From Trema orientale (lineage: Eukaryota > Streptophyta > Magnoliopsida > Rosales > Cannabaceae): a stretch of DNA of 64,000 nucleotides. The notes under the pieces were generated by a model that had not been told where the DNA came from, did no database searches, and saw only the letters and a program-made list of their open reading frames with translations. Shown here piece after piece: positions 59,360 through 64,000 of the stretch. The stretch is from the NCBI GenBank assembly GCA_002914845.1, contig JXTC01000663.1, forward strand, positions 1 to 64,000, written 5' to 3'. Positions within the stretch are counted from its first letter, which is position 1; each line of letters begins with the position of its first letter. A program made the translations under genes and the position numbers.

Positions 59360-59941
59360 GTATTGTCGAGGCAGATGAGTCATTTTATTGGACAAATTAC
59401 GGAACAAAGGTCCACCGATTTTTCTTGCTTATAAGTTTGATATGGAGTCACATAAATTTTAATCTACAAAATTGAAAAAGCCACATTACATGGAGTTGGA
59501 GGAAAGCTTTTCTAGTCTTTAGATCTCTCTTTTAATAATTGATGACCTGGTCTTTTTCCTTTAGCAAAGTGGTGTAGTAGCAAAGTGCTGTGGACACAAT
59601 CTCATTTTTAATTTTATTGCATGCCCAAAGAATATAAAGTTAATAATTACAAAAATGGGAAAAGAATATCGCCCATAAAACGCTTTATGTTAAAGCAGAG
59701 GATAAGATCAATGCATACCTGCCAAGATTGGAATACGACAAGACTTGAGGGGAAAAAAATCCGAAACACAAAAAGAGAAAATTAGTGAAATATTCCTTCA
59801 AACTAGCAAAATAGTACAAAAGTTTCCCTCTCACTTTATTACGTGGTCTTTTTTTTTTTATTTAAAGAAAAAAAGTTTCAGAAAATTAAGACACTGAATA
59901 ACCGCATATTTGTTCATTATCTTTATTGTATTAATATTTTT

Positions 59942-59990
59942 AATAATTAGCCAAGAGGGGATTTCAGAAAAAATAATTAGCCAAGAGGGG
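59942..59990 (+). repeat. 11-bp insertion with 19-bp direct repeats
   Basis: AATAATTAGCCAAGAGGGG at 59942-59960 and 59972-59990 flanks ATTTCAGAAAA. Confidence 0.7.
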
Positions 59991-60566
59991 GAAAAAAAAA
60001 GTAGAACAAAAATCTCGCACTCATTAGTGTCATTACCTAGTAAGTTTAATACATTAATAAAAGAAATCTGCATATATGGAACTGGTAAATAAATAGGGAG
60101 GTAATTGGCTAATTGGCATTTGTGTCAACTATTTGCAAGTGGGTCCTAAGCCTAGTTTTCTTTAGTTTTTTTCCTTTTTTTTTTGGGTCTCTTTTTCCAC
60201 CGTCATCCTCATCCATTACTTTTGGCCTAATTCGCTTGTTTTCCCTTCTGAAAAAAAAAAAAAAACAACAACAACAACAAAATAAAGAAGAAATAGAATG
60301 AAGAAGAAGAAGTCCATGATAACTATGGAATGTGTGTTTTAGGATATATTTGTGAGCTCGCTTGCTTTAATCATTCTTACCAATAAGTTAAAATAACATT
60401 ATTTATTATAGAGATGCCCTTAAAATATTCTAAATTAGGCGTAACTCATAATACTTTATAAATTACTTTGTATCTTAAAATAAGAAAAATGCTAAAGGCT
60501 ATTATTTATAAGATTACAATTGTGACAATAAAATAAAGCAACCAGAAAAGTGTTACAGTGATAGTT

Positions 60567-60629
60567 CATGTGCTATACTATCTTTTTTCGTTTTTTTTTT
60601 TTTTTTTGAGAAACATGTGCTATACTATC
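60567..60629 (-). repeat. Poly(A) insertion (minus strand) with 16-bp direct repeats
   Basis: CATGTGCTATACTATC at 60567-60582 and 60614-60629 flanks a 31-bp insert. On the minus strand the insert is TTTCTC, seventeen A, CG and six A. Confidence 0.7.
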
Positions 60630-60654
60630 AATTGTCAATATTCCCATTTAACGG

Positions 60655-60718
<64 letters not shown>
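60655..60718 (+). repeat. 64-base poly(A) tract
   Basis: Unbroken A run; its length in the assembly may be inexact. No transcript or element body is recognisable just upstream. Confidence 0.95.
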
Positions 60719-60719
<1 letters not shown>

Positions 60720-61139
60720 CACCACCCTAGTACTACAGAATTTTCTATTATGGTTAGTTTGACTTCTTGTAATGGTATCAACGTGGCTACTTTACATATT
60801 GATTTTTGTCACATTAAAAACCGATTAGGTTAGGTCATTTAATATTTTTTTTTTCTTGGGCTAAAAACACATTAGGAGCATATCGGTTAGAGCAAATATG
60901 CAACGTGGCTAAATACTATTGGGCCTCAGGGATACCATTTCTCATTTGGCTGCTATGCCAATATGCTACGGAGACACATTCCTCGAGGAAATATCTGAAA
61001 TAAGTTATTAAAAGACAAATATTAAGTCCACATTATACAGCTTTAATCCAACAATGCACCCATTAAAAAAAATAATAATAACAAAATTTTTTAAAAAAAT
61101 GAAAAAAACGCAAAAAAAAAAAAGGAAGAAAAAGGACGC

Positions 61140-62549
61140 TAACCTTGGCCTAATAAGCTCTAAAACCTAGGGATCCCATAGCTAGGGGCCCATTTCCCAG
61201 GCCAGGCCCAATCATAAGACCACGCTGACGTAACACCGAGCGGCCCGTGGGGCCCACCACTTGTCCCCCGGGATTCGTGACGAAGAAAGAACCCGGGCCC
61301 ACTTAGCCACCTCCCCCTACTCCATACGGACCACTTTCTAATTTCTAGCCCCTATTTCTCTTCAGCTTTACACCTGAACCGTCCGATCGCAAAAAACGAA
61401 CATCACATCTTTTGATCTTACAAGTTTCACTCACTTTCAGTCAAGTGTCAGAGGAGAAAAAAAAACACCACACACACACACACCGTTTTTTCTTTTTCTT
61501 TTTTTTTCCTTTTTTTCTCTCTGCGGTCGCTGATTTTCCGGGTCCTGAGAAAGTGTGGGAAAATTTTCGCGCGCCCGAGAAAAAAATCGATGATAAGAAG
61601 AAGAAAACGACGTCGTTCTCTCATCTTTAACTCGACCCAGATTTTCTTTCTTTCTTCTTTGAAGAGCTATAATTTTAGTTCTTTTCTTTGCTTATAAACT
61701 ACGTCGTTTTTTTTTTTTTTTTTCTCTCTCTCTTTTCTTTTCTTTGGTGAAAAACAATAATCACATTGGCGGAGTCGTTACGTTTCGGATCTGTACCGGT
61801 TAATGTCGGGTCATAAGGTACTCAAATTCGAATCTTTGATGTCTTTTTCTTGGCTATTGCGTCTCTATATTTTGTTTTTGGTTTACCGATCTGTTTGGTT
61901 TCCTGGAAAATACGGAGGAAAATGCTTCTTCGTTGTCGTTACTTGTTTAAAGATTGACTAAATTGAAGTGTAGCTTTTTTACGTGAGAAATGAGAGACTT
62001 TTATTGAATAGAGTTGGAATTCTGGATGTTTTGTTTTAGATCTGAGTTTCCTGAGAAGGTTTGAGCTTGATTAGTGTGAATAATTACGTTTCAAATCTTG
62101 GGTAGTCTTTGGAAATGTGAAATGTATCGCTAATGAAGCAAAAATTGTTGGGTTGGGTCTAGAGTATGTTAGAAACACAGATGGGCAACCTTGAATTTGA
62201 TTCTTTAGAACACAGATATAATATTTTTATATGTATATATGTATATATATGTTTTTTCTTTTTAAATTTTCATTCCTGTTATCATTCTTTAATTAAGTCC
62301 ACTTTTTTTTTTTTTTTAAATTATTACTGGGATCACTGTCTTTTGGATTGGATCTTTTGAATGAAATGGTAATAGTGCTCAACGCTTTAATCTTTTTTAA
62401 CTACTGTTTATTGGTTAATGTGTTTTGAAGCGATCTGATTTGATTTTGTTTGGATTGGAGTCTCTTAAGTATGTGAATTTTCTTGTAAAATTCAGGGTTG
62501 ATGAACTTTCAATGAGAACTCTGTCTCACTATGCACTGGAAGCCAATAT
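61140..62549 (+). promoter_or_regulatory. Promoter, 5' UTR and leader intron of the terminal gene
   Basis: A GC-rich block at 61140-61330 precedes CT-rich leader sequence (61478-61520, 61708-61745). An intron fits 61818-62495 (CATAAG|GTACTC ... ATTCAG|GGTTGA). The leader exon contains a short upstream ORF: ATGTCGGGTCATAAG at 61803, which after splicing meets TGA after six codons. Confidence 0.5.
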
Positions 62550-64000
62550 ATGCTTGTGAAAATTAAAGCAACATTGCAACCTGATGCTCTTTTAGATCCT
62601 GCTACTGATATGGGAATCAGCTTAGAGGTGAAGAAGAGTTCTAAACTGCCGAATAGCACAAAGCCAGTGCAGGAGAGGGTTTTCTTGCCCCCTGTAAATC
62701 GAATTCCAAAGCCTCAAGACAGGTCAAAAGCAAAAACCCATGTTGATCCACCACGCAGGAATATGAGTGGTGAATTAACAGAGGATACAGCAAAATCATC
62801 TGGGAATCGGGTTAGCGAGATCAACAAAGGGAAGTCAGTTGGAGATGGCGAGCTTGTCAAGCACATGTCAAACTTGCCAGTTTATCTCAAGCGTGTTGAG
62901 AAAGGAGAAATCTTCCAAGATAAGGTTTTGAATGTTGGAGTTCTTGATTGGACTCGGCTAGAACAATGGAAGCATGGGCAGAACAATGTCTTTGAGAAAG
63001 GCAGCGCTAGTGCATCTTGCAGCACCAGTTATTCGTCACCGAAAAGGAACCTCAGATCATCTAGGCCTTCTAGCTTAGTTCATGCTGAGAGGCTTTCTGA
63101 GGAAGAGTCTTCACTTGGTTCTAGTCTTGTCTCATCTCGTGGTTCTGGTCTTATCTCATCTCGTGAGAATGACCTTTCTCAAAATGTCAAAGGCTCTGTC
63201 CAGAATGTTGTACGCTTCCACGACCTTGAAGCTCCATCGAAGAGCACCATTGCTGGGCGGAAAAATGTTCCCCAGAGCCTTAAGTCATGTGGAAGAAGTC
63301 ACTCAAGTAAAATTGTTGAGAACGATAAGAACTCATCAGAAATTGGACAACTGTCGGGAAGAAATAGAAGTTTTGGGGCCTTACTCCATCCGCTGGAAGA
63401 TTCAAGCTCTTGGGATGGTAAATCTAAGAAGACCATTGAGATGTCACATGAAATAGGTAGCATGAGAACAAATACAGATCAGAAAATCGTTTCAGAAGTT
63501 GAAGCTGTGTCATCAAAGTTGGGAAGGTACGATGTCTCAGTTAGTTCTAAGGAAAAGAAGAGTTCTAGCAGTCTTGGAATCAAAAGTAAGGCTCAGGATT
63601 CTCGACAATTTGAGATTGATGTACGTGTACCTAATCAACGTCTTGCTGAGAAGGGAAATAGTATTGTCCTTCTGCTACCTAAAGAGTCACCCCAAAAAGG
63701 ATACCGTGAAGTATTCAAGCTCTCACAGCGTAGAAAGTCATTTGATCAAAATATGACAGGATTAAGTAAGAATACTATTTCAGACGTTGTTTCAACCAAG
63801 GAGATAAGCTCTTCAAAAACTTTTCCTGAAATCCCACACTCATCCCCACTGTCTTTTGCAGTTGAGACTAGTGCCATCTCAGACAGGATCAGAAATGGTG
63901 TGACTAGTGACTACAGTCTGGAGCTTTCATCTGCTGCATCTCACACATTCCCGTGCTCAGAAAAGAGAGATCTTCATTCTGAGAATAAATATGTAATAAA
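62550..64000 (+). CDS. Plant-specific Ser-rich protein of unknown function (partial)
   Basis: Open frame runs from ATG 62550 (MLVKIKATLQPDALLDPATD, after an in-frame stop at 62502) to the window edge, at least 483 residues. A second in-frame ATG at 62610 (MGISLEVKKSSKLPN) is an alternative start. The best-ordered stretch is ELVKHMSNLPVYLKRVEKGEIFQDKVLNVGVLDWTRLEQWKH (about 103-144). I recall this LP-YLxRxExGExxQxKxLNVGVLDWxxLExW block from a family of uncharacterised plant proteins. The rest is Ser/Lys-rich and probably disordered, with repeats such as GSSLVSSRGSGLISSR. No membrane segment, signal peptide or enzyme motif is visible in the part seen. The gene continues beyond the window. Confidence 0.8.
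   Translation, partial: MLVKIKATLQPDALLDPATDMGISLEVKKSSKLPNSTKPVQERVFLPPVNRIPKPQDRSKAKTHVDPPRRNMSGELTEDTAKSSGNRVSEINKGKSVGDGELVKHMSNLPVYLKRVEKGEIFQDKVLNVGVLDWTRLEQWKHGQNNVFEKGSASASCSTSYSSPKRNLRSSRPSSLVHAERLSEEESSLGSSLVSSRGSGLISSRENDLSQNVKGSVQNVVRFHDLEAPSKSTIAGRKNVPQSLKSCGRSHSSKIVENDKNSSEIGQLSGRNRSFGALLHPLEDSSSWDGKSKKTIEMSHEIGSMRTNTDQKIVSEVEAVSSKLGRYDVSVSSKEKKSSSSLGIKSKAQDSRQFEIDVRVPNQRLAEKGNSIVLLLPKESPQKGYREVFKLSQRRKSFDQNMTGLSKNTISDVVSTKEISSSKTFPEIPHSSPLSFAVETSAISDRIRNGVTSDYSLELSSAASHTFPCSEKRDLHSENKYVI

Larger units (their letters stand above)
58875..61139. other. Intergenic with A-rich insertions
   Basis: No gene. Purine-rich, AAC/GAC-biased sequence from about 58960 to 59270, then the short insertions listed separately and a 64-base poly(A). 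Confidence 0.5.

Noticed and set aside
60558..60833. Frame with a long poly-Lys run
   Set aside because: Product of the 64-base poly(A) tract.
1..64000. tRNA, rRNA or snRNA genes
   Set aside because: I looked for cloverleaf-type A/B box pairs and conserved rRNA words; only degenerate or truncated SINE-like boxes were seen, none able to fold as a tRNA.

Overview
The window is plant nuclear DNA from a eudicot, probably a rosid. It is AT-rich, its genes are widely spaced and broken by many short GT-AG introns, and the recognisable proteins are plant-specific or plant-type (a PASTICCINO1-type FKBP, a PLS-class PPR protein, COPT copper transporters, a class I small heat-shock protein). I cannot name the species from sequence alone. 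The window also has one 385-base assembly gap (51876-52260) and one single N (32038).

Layout. Bases 1 to about 15.4 kb hold no intact gene. They contain decayed mobile elements: a PIF/Harbinger-like MITE with TTA target duplication (9718-10396), a 242-bp palindrome-rich foldback element (12930-13171) and the RNase H tail of a LINE (13445-13957). From 15.4 to 18.3 kb is a five-exon gene for a plant-specific 415-residue protein of unknown function. From 18.3 to 28.4 kb is intergenic sequence with a GC-rich island (about 20.15-20.64 kb), a hAT-like MITE (22431-23056) and an LTR-like segment present as a 0.9-kb tandem pair (24799-26794). From 28.4 to 36.1 kb lies a complete 20-coding-exon PAS1 gene (621 residues, three FKBP domains plus TPRs) with one GC-AG intron. 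At 36.2-36.5 kb is a stray copy of part of the neighbouring PPR gene; the full PPR gene (two exons, 572 residues, At3g20730-like) follows at 36978-38979.

From 40.7 to 53.0 kb three COPT/CTR copper-transporter paralogues lie on the minus strand: an intact COPT1/2/6-like gene, a copy broken by one frameshift, and a COPT4-like gene that lacks both methionines of the MxxxM copper motif. The cluster is spread apart by insertions: a 671-bp retroposed element with 11-bp target duplications, a complete CACTA-type non-autonomous element with an ATA duplication, a diverged satellite-like array, and a Mutator-like MITE with a 9-bp duplication that surrounds the assembly gap. A class I small heat-shock gene with an upstream heat-shock element follows at 55478-55912. 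Then comes repeat-rich DNA, and the window ends inside the first large coding exon of a plant-specific serine-rich protein (62550 onwards, with a 5' UTR intron).

The neighbouring genes do not form a pathway; only the COPT genes are a true cluster. I found no new enzymatic or defence system. The least expected pattern is a recurring class of very short A-rich insertions (11-35 bp, most with a few non-A bases then poly(A)) flanked by 9-19 bp direct repeats, seen at eight or more places across the window. It looks like a footprint of target-primed retroposition or of templated break repair.
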